Assembly (NCBI GenBank): GCA_013054445.1
Contig: JAAMPI010001423.1
Coordinates: 1 to 14,646 of the forward strand
Direction: 5' to 3'
Length of the DNA: 14,646 nucleotides
Source: Cudoniella acicularis
Taxonomy: Eukaryota; Ascomycota; Leotiomycetes; Helotiales; Helotiaceae
In this document: positions 1 through 10,823 of the stretch, in pieces
How positions within the stretch are numbered: the stretch's first letter is position 1
Layout of the letters: each line of letters begins with the position of its first letter
The notes under the pieces: generated by a model
What the model was told of the DNA's origin: nothing
Databases searched by the model: none
The model's input: only the letters and a program-made list of their open reading frames with translations
Translations under genes and position numbers: made by a program

Positions 1-570
1 GACCACCCGGGCCAAGCCTCTTACGCGAACCGTTCATGGAGACACAAACTCATGTTCAACGGGGATTTTTTCGGGCCGGACGCTGCGAGACGTGTTCCAG
101 CGCCAAACACCTCTGGTTGTTTCTCGAGTCGGTTGTTTCGTTCGCCTCCACGGCATCGGCCTCAGACGATTTATCGGAGAAAGCTCTACGGAAACAAAAA
201 GCCCGGCACCCGCTTGGATGGTGGTGGATCTCATATTTGGATGATGTTGTTGTACGTAGAAAAAGGGAAAAGGAACCTTAGATGAGGGAGAAGGGGGTGG
301 TGAGCCAGAGCCGCCCGGAATCACAAGCATGCCCAAAGCCGAACGCTTTGGAAGGCTTCAGTGACATCCGTAATCTGTAACATAAGGATTCTTTCGCGGG
401 TATTGGTGAAATCAAAGCCAACAAAGACAGTGCGCGCCGTGCATGTTGGATTGGAGGGGTTTGTGTGTAGGTATTTTGATTTCTGGGCATGACCACTTGC
501 CATTAAATATTTTGAAGAGAAAAGACTGAAAGAGGTAAAATTCAGGAGGCACTGATTAGGTAAGGTGTAT

Positions 571-588
571 CGGCCTGAAATTAGGCCG
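571..588. repeat. short perfect inverted repeat
   Basis: The arms CGGCCT (571-576) and AGGCCG (583-588) are perfect reverse complements around the loop GAAATT. This is a 6-bp GC-rich stem in otherwise featureless intergenic DNA. It may fold in RNA, but no function is implied and chance occurrence is quite possible. Confidence 0.4.
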
Positions 589-830
589 TGGCTCCGACTT
601 CCTCGTTCGCGAGCTCGCTAAAGGCGGGCACTAACAGTCTAGCTGCAGATTGTTGCTCAATGATGGAAGAGACTCAAGTCGCGCGCATCGGGGATTTGCA
701 TCACTCCCTCTACCTAATCGCGATGAAAAGGCTTTTCCAGCCTTCTTTTTTGCATTCGCCTATAACTCAACCGTGTTGGTGATGCTGCTGCTTACCAAGC
801 AATCCCAAGGCTGTGCCTAGAATCGCTAAC

Positions 831-838
831 ATATAATT
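831..838 (+). promoter_or_regulatory. possible TATA element of the DUF1295 gene
   Basis: The AT-only word ATATAATT lies 88-95 bases before the start codon at 926, a plausible distance for a fungal TATA element with a short leader. The bases between it and the start contain no ATG. This is position-based inference only. Confidence 0.25.
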
Positions 839-925
839 CTGTAACGCTCTGAACTTTTGAAACGGTTGTCTTCACCACGACCACATTCGCGGACCACAAG
901 CTTCAACTCAACTCTATCATTAAAA

Positions 926-2168
926 ATGGAAGTCTACGTGCTAGACAACTACTATCTTGCCATTACTCTTCTAATAACGATTGGATACCAGTTGTTTTTC
1001 TTTGCAATTGCCTTTTCTCTGAAATTTGATAAGCTCACAGGTTCGTCGTTCCCAGCAATCCAAGCATCCTTTCAATTGACATTGAGTTCAGATTTTGCTG
1101 GCGGCACCAATTTTGTGGTTCTGGCCATAATTACTCTTGCCTTTAGCGGTCATCATAATGGGCGCCAAATCGCCGCATCGCTGTTCATTATGGTCTGGGG
1201 CGTTCGCCTCTCAGGCTTCCTCCTCTTCCGAATTATCAAGACTGGCAAGGACGACCGCTTCGATGACAAACGCGACAAGTTCTTCCCATTCCTTGGCTTC
1301 TGGATCTTTCAAATGATCTGGGTATGGACCGTGTCCCTCCCTGTTACCGTGTTGAACTCCCCAAACGTCACCCAGTATCCACAACCAGCATTTGGAACAG
1401 GGAGAGACATTGGTGGAATTGTGTTGTTTGCCATTGGTATTATAATGGAGAGTGTCAGCGATGTGCAAAGATACATTTTCAAGAGCAGACAAAGTGACAA
1501 GTCTGCCATCTGTGACAAGGGATTCTTCAATGTAAGCAACTTGTCTCCCTAAATTTTCCCCCAATTCCCTAATATATGAGAATGTTTCAACCTCCCGACC
1601 TCCTACTCCTAGAGAAGATATAATGCTAATTTGTTGAAGTGGACAAGACATCCCAATTATTTCGGGGAAATCATCCTGCAATTCGGTAGGTACTCCTTCA
1701 CCCGTATACTCTACCATGCTAATAATACCAGGTATTTATATGATTTGTGTTTCTCCAGCAGCAAATGGCTATGTGCAAGGCCAAGCCCATAAGGCACTTT
1801 ACGCAACCATTCTCGGCCCATTTTTCCTGACAATCCTCCTCATGTTTGTCTCCGGCTTGACACTTCAAGAGAGACCCGGAGCCAGGAAACGATACGAGAA
1901 AAATAACCATTGGGAGGAATATTCCAGATACTTGAATAGAACAAGTATTTTGATCCCATTTCCGCCGCAAATTTACGAGAAGATGCCCACCATCTTGAAA
2001 CGTACAATATTCTTGGAATTCCCCATTTACGTCTTTGATCCAGCAAAGCATTCTGATGGAGGAAAGGGACAAAGAGGAGCAGAAGAGGGAACTGGCAGCA
2101 GAAATCATTCCCATGACAACAGGCAAAGTGGAGATCAACTAGTTCATGGTCAACACGTGGGAAACTAA
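926..2168 (+). CDS. DUF1295 / steroid 5-alpha-reductase-like membrane protein
   Basis: Three exons: 926-1531, 1640-1685, 1732-2168 (362 aa). Intron 1 (108 nt) is gtaagc...gctaat...gaag and intron 2 (46 nt) is gtaggt...gctaat...ccag; the joints restore one frame and the family signature. The start ATG lies in AAAAATGG; the frame is open further upstream but has no ATG there. The protein is strongly hydrophobic, with about six or seven likely membrane spans (e.g. residues 9-32, 60-74, 82-104, 119-143). The family signature WTRHPNYFGE (203-212) is assembled exactly at the first splice junction, and RLSGFLLFRIIK (94-105) is also typical. A hydrophilic tail follows the last span. DUF1295 proteins share the C-terminal fold of 3-oxo-5-alpha-steroid 4-dehydrogenases and are expected in the ER membrane; NADPH-dependent reduction of a lipid double bond is inferred from the fold and the substrate is unknown. 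Confidence 0.9.
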
Positions 2169-2677
2169 TGTAGATGACTTGGGAATGACTGATAAACCTC
2201 GGTCAAGGATACGAAGTATATACCCAGTATGTAGTACGAATATTAATGAATAATGGCCTAATTTGTCATTTTAAGCGCAATGTGCTTTCAATGAACGCAT
2301 ATCCCTGCCATCATGTGACCGATGAGTCAGAAACGAGTTCATCTCCAAGCTCCCTTCTCTGCTCAAACATTTCATCTGATTTGAAAGTTTCAGACCTCAC
2401 TGGAGATCTATCTGGTTACTCTTACATTCACTCTCTTCATTGTTTCCGTCGCCAAAACAGCCTGGAAAGTGCCAATTCGCGCGCCTTACATGCACCCCCC
2501 AACTAACAACTCAGTCGCGACTTACAGTCTGATCAGCCGCACTTTCCCTGTATCGAACCTATTCACTCGATTGGCCCGACTCGACTCTTCATAGCTTTTC
2601 ATTCAGTTTTCAAAGTTCTCTCCCGAAAAAGCTCACACACATCACTCAAACTTATCAAAGAAGATATTCAAGACAAC
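2169..2677. other. intergenic region between DUF1295 and GFA genes
   Basis: The first part is the probable 3' UTR of the DUF1295 gene; the second is the promoter and leader of the GFA-like gene. No ATG occurs in roughly the last 185 bases before the start at 2678, and that stretch is rich in C, T and A (for example around 2595-2677), as in many fungal leaders. The open frame at 2246-2506 has no recognisable content and I do not call it a gene. Confidence 0.55.
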
Positions 2678-3454
2678 ATGGATGTCTCGTGCCAATGCGG
2701 TGCCATAACCTTCAAGACCCCTCTTCCAAAGCCTCTTGCAATTTACATCTGCCACTGCGATGAGTGCCGCCGTCAATCCTCTTCCGCCTTTGGTTGCTCA
2801 GCCATTTTCCCGAGTTTCAAGCTGCCGAACAAGGATTTAATGAGTGTCTATTCGTAAGTTACAGCCTTTCGACACCACAAGCTCCAGCATATCACGCGAC
2901 TACTCTCTATCATACAGCCATGCTCTTACACCCTCTTGCCTCTCTGCCCAAGATGCAAAAGTTGAATTCATAAAAGATTTTGACAAGTGAATCTAAATCA
3001 ATGCTAATAAGAGAGCAGGAGACCCACCGCTTCGGGCCACACTTTAAACTGCTTCTTCTGCAAAACTTGCGGGACAAGACTCATCCACTCCACACCTGGC
3101 AAAGACATCGTTTCTGTCAAAGGTGGCTGTATCGAGGGCCTAGACTGGAAGCAGGCTAGGCACATCTGGTGCAAAAGAGCCATGGTACCAATTCCGGAAG
3201 GAGTTGAGCGTGATGAAGAGGAGCCAGACGAGGTTGGTCTTGGTGCAGATATTGTTATCACGGGCAGTGGAGGTGGTAGGGATGATGAGAAGAGGAGACT
3301 GGAAAAGAAGGAGAAAGAGAGTAAGGGGAAGGGGAAGGAACCTGCTAGAATAAGCGAGATGGATAGAGAGCCAACTCAGCCAAGGAGGAAATTGAGTGCG
3401 TTTGGGAAATTGAAGATCCGGGGACATGATTCGGAAACTGATTTAAGGGGTTGA
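2678..3454 (+). CDS. GFA/CENP-V-domain zinc protein with charged tail
   Basis: Two exons, 2678-2853 and 3019-3454, give 203 aa. The intron (165 nt) runs from gtaagt to gagcag with a gctaat branch word, and the joint creates VYS|RPTASGHTLN, which matches the uninterrupted family sequence. The zinc ligands of a GFA (Mss4-like) fold are visible: C5 and C7, then C25, C27 and C30 (CHCDEC), then C73 and C76 (CKTCGTR). CIEGLDWKQARHIWCKRAM (about 96-114) closes the domain. Residues 116-203 form a family-atypical, highly charged Lys/Glu-rich tail likely to be disordered. Family members include glutathione-dependent formaldehyde-activating enzyme and many uncharacterised fungal paralogues, so formaldehyde chemistry should not be assumed. 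The intron holds a frame-preserving open segment discussed in the findings. Confidence 0.87.
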
Positions 3455-3819
3455 ATATGGCGAACTGGAGTTTTGAGATGGTTCCATGGTGGTGGGATAT
3501 TTGCATTTTGAGGGCGGCTAAAATTGGGGTGCTTAATTTGCTTGCTTCCGAGATGGTCTTTGGGTTTCCTTCAACAGTTCAGATGAGATACGGATTCTGG
3601 TGGTCAAGACAGAAAAGGGGTTAGAGTTTAGACCGATTTGAGAATGTTCGGATATTGAGACTGCTCATTACATTCAAAAAGTGCCTTTGGGGGCATATTT
3701 TTCAGGGAAGACCTGTTTGTGAGATTAATTTCGAAAAATTGCACTGAGAGTTCTAGTTTAAAAATGATGATGCCTTTAAAATTTCCATAGCTAGAAACGC
3801 ACCCACTGATCGCTGCAAT
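3455..3819. other. convergent intergenic region, GFA gene / SDR gene
   Basis: These 365 bases separate two genes that converge tail-to-tail, so they should hold both 3' UTRs and polyadenylation sites. AT-rich sequence around 3690-3790 would suit 3'-end signals. No coding potential is recognised. Confidence 0.55.
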
Positions 3820-4650
3820 TTAAGCTTGTCCACCATTCGCCAAAAGCATCTGTCCAGAAACCCAACTAGCAGCCGGACTACTCAAAAACGCCACCACCTC
3901 TGCAATCTCTTCCGGCTTTCCAATTCTATTCTGAGGGTTAAACCCAGCAATAGTCTTAATCAACTGCTCACTCTTTCCCTGCAAAAATAGGTCCGTAGCG
4001 GTGGGACCTGGAGACACACAGTTGACGGTGATACCTTTGCGGGCTAGATCTTTGGATAAAGCACGGTTCATCTGCTCGATGGCTCCTTTGGAGGCGATGT
4101 ATGTGAGGTAATTGGCTGTTACGGTGCTGGCGTGGGCTTGCGTTGTGGAGAACAGGACAACGCGTGAGCCTGGAGCCATGTGCGGTGCTGCTTTCTGTTG
4201 GTTTTGTTAGTCTTGTCTCTGAATAGGCAGCTGGAAGAGCCAGGAAGCCTTGAAAGGTGAATTTACTTGTGTGAGAAATAGTGGTCCTTTAACATTCAAG
4301 TTAAAGGTAATATCGTAATCTTCCTCCGTAACTTTGTCCAATTCGGCCAGTCTCATGGTTCCAGCGCAGGCGATCAGGATATCGATCTTGCCGAATTTTG
4401 CAACTACCTCGTCGATTAATTTGGTGATTTGAGCAACGCTGCTCACGTCGGCTTTGATGGCTATCGCCGTGCCTTTGGCGTCGGTGATCTGAGTAACGAC
4501 TTCATCGGCTGCCGAGGAATTGCTAGAATAATTGACCACAACTGTTGCGCCACCACGGGCAAGGCGGAGAGAAGTGGCGCGGCCAATGCCTTTTGAGCCG
4601 CCGGTGACGATGGCGATTTTCCCAGCGAGGGGGAGGGATGAAGAAGACAT
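3820..4650 (-). CDS. classical short-chain dehydrogenase/reductase
   Basis: Two exons read on the minus strand, 4650-4267 and 4194-3820, give 252 aa, the usual length of a classical SDR. The 72-nt intron runs from gtaaat to caacag with a consensus actaac branch site, and splices in phase 0 (FLTQ|KAAPHM). The Rossmann motif TGGSKGIG is at 16-23, followed by NYSSNS (40-45), where a small polar residue after the second strand suggests NADP(H). KADVS at 67-71 is the adenine-pocket Asp. The active-site pair is Y160-x3-K164 (YIASK) with N119 (NLNVKG). The C-terminal PGPTATDLF and SGQMLLANGG are typical. It resembles fungal reductases acting on ketones, quinones or polyketide-like substrates, but the substrate cannot be told. 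The usual NNAG motif reads ACAG (94-97) and the usual catalytic Ser position appears to be T146. Confidence 0.93.
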
Positions 4651-4804
4651 TTTGGAAGCTTGTTTTTGTGGGGTTCTTGGAGAGTGGATTGGTCGAGTGG
4701 CTTCAGATTCGAAAGGCTTGATTGTGAGCTGTGGGTGTTTAAGTGAAGCGAAGTTTGGAACGTGAATTGTGAGTGAGGATATGAGTCAATGGAAGGGCGA
4801 AGGG

Positions 4805-4814
4805 GATATATATC
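4805..4814 (-). promoter_or_regulatory. possible TATA element of the SDR gene
   Basis: GATATATATC is a perfect palindrome in GC-richer surroundings, 155-164 bases upstream of the SDR start codon at 4650. Its composition and position suit a core promoter on the minus strand. No transcription start can be seen, so this is an inference. Confidence 0.35.
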
Positions 4815-4931
4815 TCCTTTCTGTGGAGTGACTAGTCCTGTCAACCCAAATGTCTAAATTAGGCCGTAATCCCTAAAGGTGGAGCTGCAGGCTGTAGCTG
4901 TCCAAGTACCTTCTCCATGGGCGAGAGCAAG

Positions 4932-4943
4932 GTACCTAGGTAC
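4932..4943. repeat. 12-bp perfect palindrome
   Basis: GTACCTAGGTAC reads identically on both strands and overlaps a second palindrome, AGGTACCT (4930-4937). Sequences of the TACCTAGGTA type are seen scattered in fungal intergenic DNA. No function can be assigned. Confidence 0.4.
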
Positions 4944-5921
4944 AAACGCAAACCCCGAACGGAGAGGACTGGACTTGCCTCCCCGCAGCGAAGATTAGGG
5001 CAAAGAGGCTCGGAGATATCTTGATCATCTCGTAGTTTACAGGCACAGAGTGGCTGCAGTACGTGGATGACTAAAAGTATGCCCAGGCTTTTAGCTTATC
5101 TACCCAAACTCCGTGGATTGGAGGTTGATGTGTTCGTTAAGCCCTATTGCGTCGGGTTGTACGTGAAGACGTGAAAACCGGCTCTAAAATCCGCTTTCCG
5201 CGGTCGAGAGAGTAACTTCGATGATGTAATTCGACCTGCGAATGCTCGAGTGTTATTATACCGTAGATTTTGGATAAAAAAGATTCTTGACTAGTCATGA
5301 TCAATGTTGTAAAGTCCATGGCCGGCACGAAAATGAAGAGTAAACTCCGTGCGGACCGTGGCGGGGAAAAGTGGAGCATGGAGGGGCTGCTGATTCAGCA
5401 CATGGGTGCAGTCCCGAGGTCACCAGAGTGGGGGCCACAATATATCAAAGGAGGACCACACTGTAGCTGCGTATGTATGAAAAGTTTTCGGTCTTTTTAA
5501 TTCCCTGTGGTATCCTTCGTATATTCTTTCTTTTCCATGGATTTGGATCTCTAATCAATTTTAATTCTGTGGAATTATAGTACAAGCTTTTTTGGCGGAT
5601 TCCGAAGTATTATTGTTTCCCCTGACTCTATTATTCATCTCAAAACAAGAGACTTTCATTGAAGACGGGTAATTGGCAGCCTGTATAAGTTTGGAAAGAC
5701 CCAGGATAACGAGAATTTGGGCCGCAATCGTAGAACTAGGGGTTGGTATAGTTAAAGAATCAATAGCTGAATTCCTCGAATATTACTTGCTCTCTGGGGA
5801 GCCCAAGTGCGTTGTCTATTGGGAAGAAGGTTGACAATTTTTGAAAAGTCATTATATAGACCCCTCCTTTCCATAACTGTACAGCTAGGTCACCCATAAG
5901 AAGTGATGGAGGAAAAAATCA

Positions 5922-5944
5922 ATTATATATGTCCAATATATAAT
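5922..5944. repeat. AT-only inverted repeat
   Basis: The arms ATTATATAT (5922-5930) and ATATATAAT (5936-5944) are perfect reverse complements around the five bases GTCCA. The arms hold only A and T, so the stem is weak and could arise by chance in this AT-rich stretch. Confidence 0.45.
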
Positions 5945-6732
5945 AGCCAGCAACTTAACTTCAGATAAAATTTACAAACAATCTGCACCCGTTTGCTGGA
6001 TATGGAGAACATAAAATTAATAGGGCGAAAATAGAAGCAGACGCAACTTAAGATGAGTTTAAAAATAGTAATAGATGGATTTAAGAGATAAAGTACTGGA
6101 GTATCACTCCATGTGTACCCTCCGCACGAAATAAGGAAGCCCTTCCAACAATGAACCTGAAAAACATATTATGAACTTTCGGGTTAACATTTCAAGTCAG
6201 AACAGTGAGAGCAGCTTATTCAATGTCATTTTGTCTGCTCATCAGGCGGTACACGCCAGTCTGCAACTGCTGCAATTTTGGCACGCTAACATGCGCTAGT
6301 GTTGAAGGTTAGACTTCCTAGTATCAACACGTGTTCTAAGTCCTGCAGTGTCACAGGGAACTTGACTCAAATGGTTGTGGCGAGAAAGATATGCCGTGCA
6401 AGCTTGTTTTGTTATGCCCAGATGAGGTTTCTTGCATGTCAAGGACGAGTTGAAACAGCAGACTAATTAAGAAACACAAGGGTTGAGATTGGAGCACACA
6501 AGTGGTTGTGATAGTGGATAAGGAACCAAGACAAACCTGAATCCAAGAGGTGAACAGTTCGCCTATTCTCAAACAATAAGTTTATGAAGTGCAAACAACT
6601 TTAAATTCATCCGAAAGATATGAGTTGTACCCAAGAAGCACTTCTCCGTTATGGAAAAGGGAATGGACAAGTGTTGTAGTAAAGGAAAACTTTAGGTCCG
6701 GAGGCGAAAAAATAAAGGGGGGATAAAATATG

Positions 6733-7054
6733 GCGGTAGGGCCTGTGCTGACTGCACTAGCGCGCTGCTGTTGCGCTACTGTCGGGTAGCCCACTAACCA
6801 CTGGGCAAACCTCGATTGCGGAACTGCTCGCTCTTGCCCACCTCTGCCATCAACAGCTAGGTCAGATCACCTCACAACCACCCTTTCACGGTTTCCTGAC
6901 ACAGGCGCCCTGGTCGCGTTCTTGTCAGAAAATCATTTCTCACCACCAGGAATCCGCGCGACCATCAGCGATTTCTACATCACCAACAACCCTCCCAAAT
7001 CCGACTTGTCCGTCCGCCGCCGCTGTGCCTGGCCTTCCCTAGGCAGCTTGCAAA
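6733..7054 (+). promoter_or_regulatory. promoter-proximal region and leader of CK2-alpha
   Basis: These 322 bases directly before the CK2-alpha start contain no ATG on the plus strand, whereas about five would be expected by chance. The sequence is pyrimidine-rich, especially from 6840 to 7040. Both points fit a long fungal 5' leader cleared of upstream start codons. The main start is in AAAATGG, a favourable context. The transcription start and any leader intron cannot be placed. Confidence 0.5.
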
Positions 7055-8404
<1,350 letters not shown>

Positions 8405-8944
8405 ACCTGTGTGAAGGTACAAGTCTCCAACCAAAGCATTATCTAGTCATGTCCGGCACTGGTTATCCAGTTTACGCCTAGCCAAGTTCTTCACAGCCAA
8501 ACACGTTTTGGTATCTGCAAAAATTCCAACTGGGCGATTTTCTTCATCGAGTCAATTACAGTACGAAAGACAGACAACTGTTTACGAGGGGGTGTGGTTA
8601 TGGGAGGGAAACCGGGGCGTTATGATTGTTTACTTTGATAGGCCTTGCATACCCTCCGCTCCATTTTGCGTTGGAAGAGAAAATGGGACGAGTAATGATG
8701 TAGATAGCATGCTATTTCACACTTTTTGCGTGTTCTCATCTAACATCATGCTGTTGATATTATCTGAAACGCTCAGGTTCCTATGTCTTAGCACAGCCCT
8801 TCCATGATACCCTTTAAAACCAGGAGGAAAACCCCGAACATCCCTCTATGTATCTTTGATATCATGCCTGACGCCGTTATAAATGCCCCACCCTAGATTA
8901 GAACGCCTTGCCATGCCTTTAGTTCTCATCCTTCAAAAATTCGC
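8405..8944. other. convergent intergenic region, CK2-alpha / atg6
   Basis: These 540 bases lie between the CK2-alpha stop and the atg6 stop, which face each other. They should contain both 3' UTRs. An open frame at 8508-8807 on the plus strand has no recognisable domain and lies wholly within this presumed UTR territory, so it is not called. Confidence 0.55.
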
Positions 8945-10488
8945 TCATAAAGACCGCCGACCGTTTGGTGCATTGATATTCGATGCATGGGCCAAGAGAA
9001 ATTTACAACAGGTAAGTGTAAACTTGCAAGCCCGGCTCCAAGCATCGTCTTGTGCAATACCAAGCTTGATGCTTACATCTCCTATCTTATCACCTTCGAT
9101 TTTGTAGGGTAAACTTAAGCCTCTGCCAGTATCCGACATCCTAAAAGTTTCCGCTTCGACGAAAGCACCCAGTTGCTTCATACAGGCCAGAAATGCCACC
9201 ATAGCTGTGTCAAATCTTCGGTGCATGAACGTGAGACCCAGTGGCATATCACCAGAAGAGTACAGTTCAAGAACCGACTTTTTAGGTGCTCTTGTGCTAC
9301 CAATCTTGCTTGCCGAGGGAGAAGGGTAATCGTAGCGGATTATTCTGGATGTTGAGCCCATTGGCTGGAGCTCATAGCCCTCAAATTTGAAGCCTAGTTT
9401 CTCCCCGACTGTAGCAAGCAACAGCAGTGTATGGCCCCACGCAGCATTAATCTCTGGCCAATCCACCGGCACATTTGACAATCTTCCCAAGCGCAGCCCG
9501 TTGATAGTTCCAAATCTACCGTCGTGGCTGATACAAAATGTGTCATTGTAAACATTCGTCCTCTGAAGTTTTTCTAATAGCTGAGCGTCGTGGTCATATT
9601 GTTGGTTAACGCTATCCCGCACGTTTTGAAATTCGGCCAACTTCATTGCAAAGGCGTTCCGTTCCCGCCAGAAGTTCTCCTCCTCGAGATCCAGAGCTCT
9701 TGCTTCCTCTTCAAGCTCAGCAATTTCCTCATCCACGGCCGATTTCTCTTTTTCCAATTTCTTAAGTTCATTGAACGTGGCCAACTCGTCTGCCTTGGCT
9801 TTAGCCAGTTGCTCTTGAGAATCTTTGACCTCGTCTTCCGTAGGGATATCCGCATTCACCTGCTTCAAGAAACCACTGTATGCATCCCGTTCTCTCGTGA
9901 CAGACTCTAGTCGTTTTTGCAATCCCTCTACAAGTAATTCGGTGCATTCAACACAGACGGGGTGGTCGATGTCGGAGCGGGCGGAGAGGATTTCGAAGAG
10001 TCTCGAGACTCTTTCCATCTCCTGTGACATAGCTTTCCCTTCATCCTCAGCACCATCCACACCCGGTGTCTCATCATACTGCCGATTTTTTGGATTTGTA
10101 TCTTCGGGTGATTTAACGACAGATGGAGGCACTACTTGTGATTCGGTGAGCATCACAAAAGACATAGCAGGATTTCCTAGTCCACTCCTCGTGGAATCCG
10201 ATGATAGTGTTTCGCTCCGACGTGGCCCAGAGATATGGCGTTTGAATGTAGGAGACGGCGCATTTTTGGAGACACGGTCGTAGAGCTGCTTTCGTTCTTG
10301 AGGATACGCAGATCGCGAGGATGGAGTGTTTCTAGGCTGCTGCTGTGAGGCCGCACCTGTAATAAATCAGCGAAAGCTATCAAGATTGCGGAGGTATTCA
10401 TACCAACTAGTATGTCAAATGCTGCTGGATTCAGGTCCTCTAAGGAGCTGTCCAGCTTCAGTGGAGAGCGGCACTTTTGACAGTACAT
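8945..10488 (-). CDS. atg6: autophagy protein Atg6/Vps30 (Beclin 1 family)
   Basis: Two exons on the minus strand, 10488-10404 and 10356-8945, give 498 aa. The 47-nt intron runs from gtatga to ttacag and splits a Gly codon (DILV-G). Atg6 is a regulatory subunit of the Vps34 PI3-kinase complexes, binding Vps34, Vps15 and Atg14 for autophagy or Vps38 for endosomal sorting. The N-terminus MYCQKCRSPLKLD carries a conserved CxxC, and a second CxxC is C163/C166 (CVEC). Residues 165-295 are a long Glu/Lys-rich coiled coil, the dimerisation segment. From 296 (NVYNDTFCISHDGRFGTING) to about 490 is the BARA membrane-binding domain, including DKIGDVSIKL and TCCKFLLAHAS near the end. Residues 30-150 are low-complexity and probably disordered, as usual in moulds. 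It shares a promoter region with scm3. Confidence 0.96.
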
Positions 10489-10501
10489 CTTGGCCTGCAG
10501 T

Positions 10502-10543
10502 TCAGCGAGGGCGAAGATGCAGTAAGAGGATAAACTGTCGCAT
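10502..10543 (-). other. possible upstream ORF before atg6
   Basis: On the minus strand an ATG at 10543 opens a 13-codon frame that stops at 10504-10502, 13 bases before the atg6 start codon. It matters only if the mRNA leader starts upstream of 10543, which cannot be seen. Such uORFs can lower main-frame translation. Confidence 0.3.
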
Positions 10544-10793
10544 ATCTTTATTAGACGGGCGGTGGTATGTTTTGTGAGAACATTAATGTTTGTGAAGATT
10601 AAACATGGAATGTCATAGAGCCCAAGGCTGAAGCTCGGGTCATCAACACAAATTAAGCTTATTTTGTGCAGCCCCGCCTTGTTTATGCCCGATTATGCAC
10701 GCCACTTAACCGGACGCGACATGGGCGCGCCGCTGAAGACCAGATATTATTGTCGCAAAGCCTTTGACGATCGCATCTGGAAATATCAACGCC

Positions 10794-10823
10794 ATGCATA
10801 AGACCGGTTGTCACGAATACTAG
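10794..10823 (+). other. possible upstream ORF before scm3
   Basis: An ATG at 10794 opens a nine-codon frame (MHKTGCHEY) closed by TAG at 10821-10823, 12 bases before the scm3 start. It would lie in the leader of any transcript starting upstream of 10794. Translation is not shown. Confidence 0.35.

Larger units (their letters stand above)
1..925. other. non-coding left flank
   Basis: No convincing gene is seen in these 925 bases. The open frames on both strands are short, overlap one another and show no recognisable domain. The last 85 bases, before the start at 926, contain no ATG and are rich in C, A and T, which fits a fungal 5' leader. A small perfect hairpin lies at 571-588 and a possible TATA element at 831-838. 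The rest looks like ordinary intergenic DNA; the end of a neighbouring transcript cannot be excluded. Confidence 0.6.
4815..6732. other. long AT-rich intergenic stretch without a recognised gene
   Basis: Almost 2 kb with no credible protein-coding gene. Open frames are below about 80 codons, show no domain, and are not joined into longer frames by obvious splice sites. The left part (to about 5050) is GC-richer and contains the 12-bp palindrome GTACCTAGGTAC (4932-4943). The middle (about 5500-6110) is markedly AT-rich and has a perfect inverted repeat at 5922-5944. No target-site duplication, terminal repeat or transposase fragment is visible. No tRNA-like cloverleaf with a consensus B box was seen. 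It may hold distal promoter DNA of the CK2 gene, a long non-coding RNA or an old decayed element. Confidence 0.5.

Noticed and set aside
34..782. Open frames at 34-336, 36-281, 278-496 and 588-782 as genes
   Set aside because: They overlap on both strands, are under about 100 codons, some lack an ATG start, and none shows a domain or links to another exon.
1211..2138. Long minus-strand frames opposite the DUF1295 gene
   Set aside because: The plus-strand exons give a coherent membrane-protein family match with proper splicing; the antisense frames do not resemble anything.
926..4650. Three adjacent metabolic genes (DUF1295, GFA-like, SDR) as a secondary-metabolite cluster
   Set aside because: No backbone enzyme, transporter, P450 or regulator lies among them, orientations are mixed, and the flanking genes are housekeeping. 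The window edge could hide more on the left, but nothing here supports a cluster.
578..4867. Identical 12-mer AAATTAGGCCGT at 578-589 and 4856-4867
   Set aside because: The match stops at 12 bases on both sides. In 14.6 kb several 12-base coincidences are expected by chance, so no dispersed repeat is inferred.
5137..5500. Overlapping opposite-strand frames near 5137-5500 as a small gene
   Set aside because: No recognisable content, no coherent splice extension, and both strands are equally open, as expected by chance.
6351..6794. Minus-strand frames at 6351-6572 and 6582-6794 as exons of a gene divergent from CK2
   Set aside because: I could not join them through good splice sites into a frame with family resemblance; they look like random open frames in the CK2 upstream region.
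8508..8807. 99-codon plus-strand frame after CK2-alpha
   Set aside because: Lies in the presumed 3' UTR between convergent genes, has no domain and no ATG-supported homology.
9590..10283. Plus-strand frames opposite atg6
   Set aside because: These are antisense shadows of the Atg6 coiled-coil and N-terminal coding sequence; the minus-strand protein is unmistakable.
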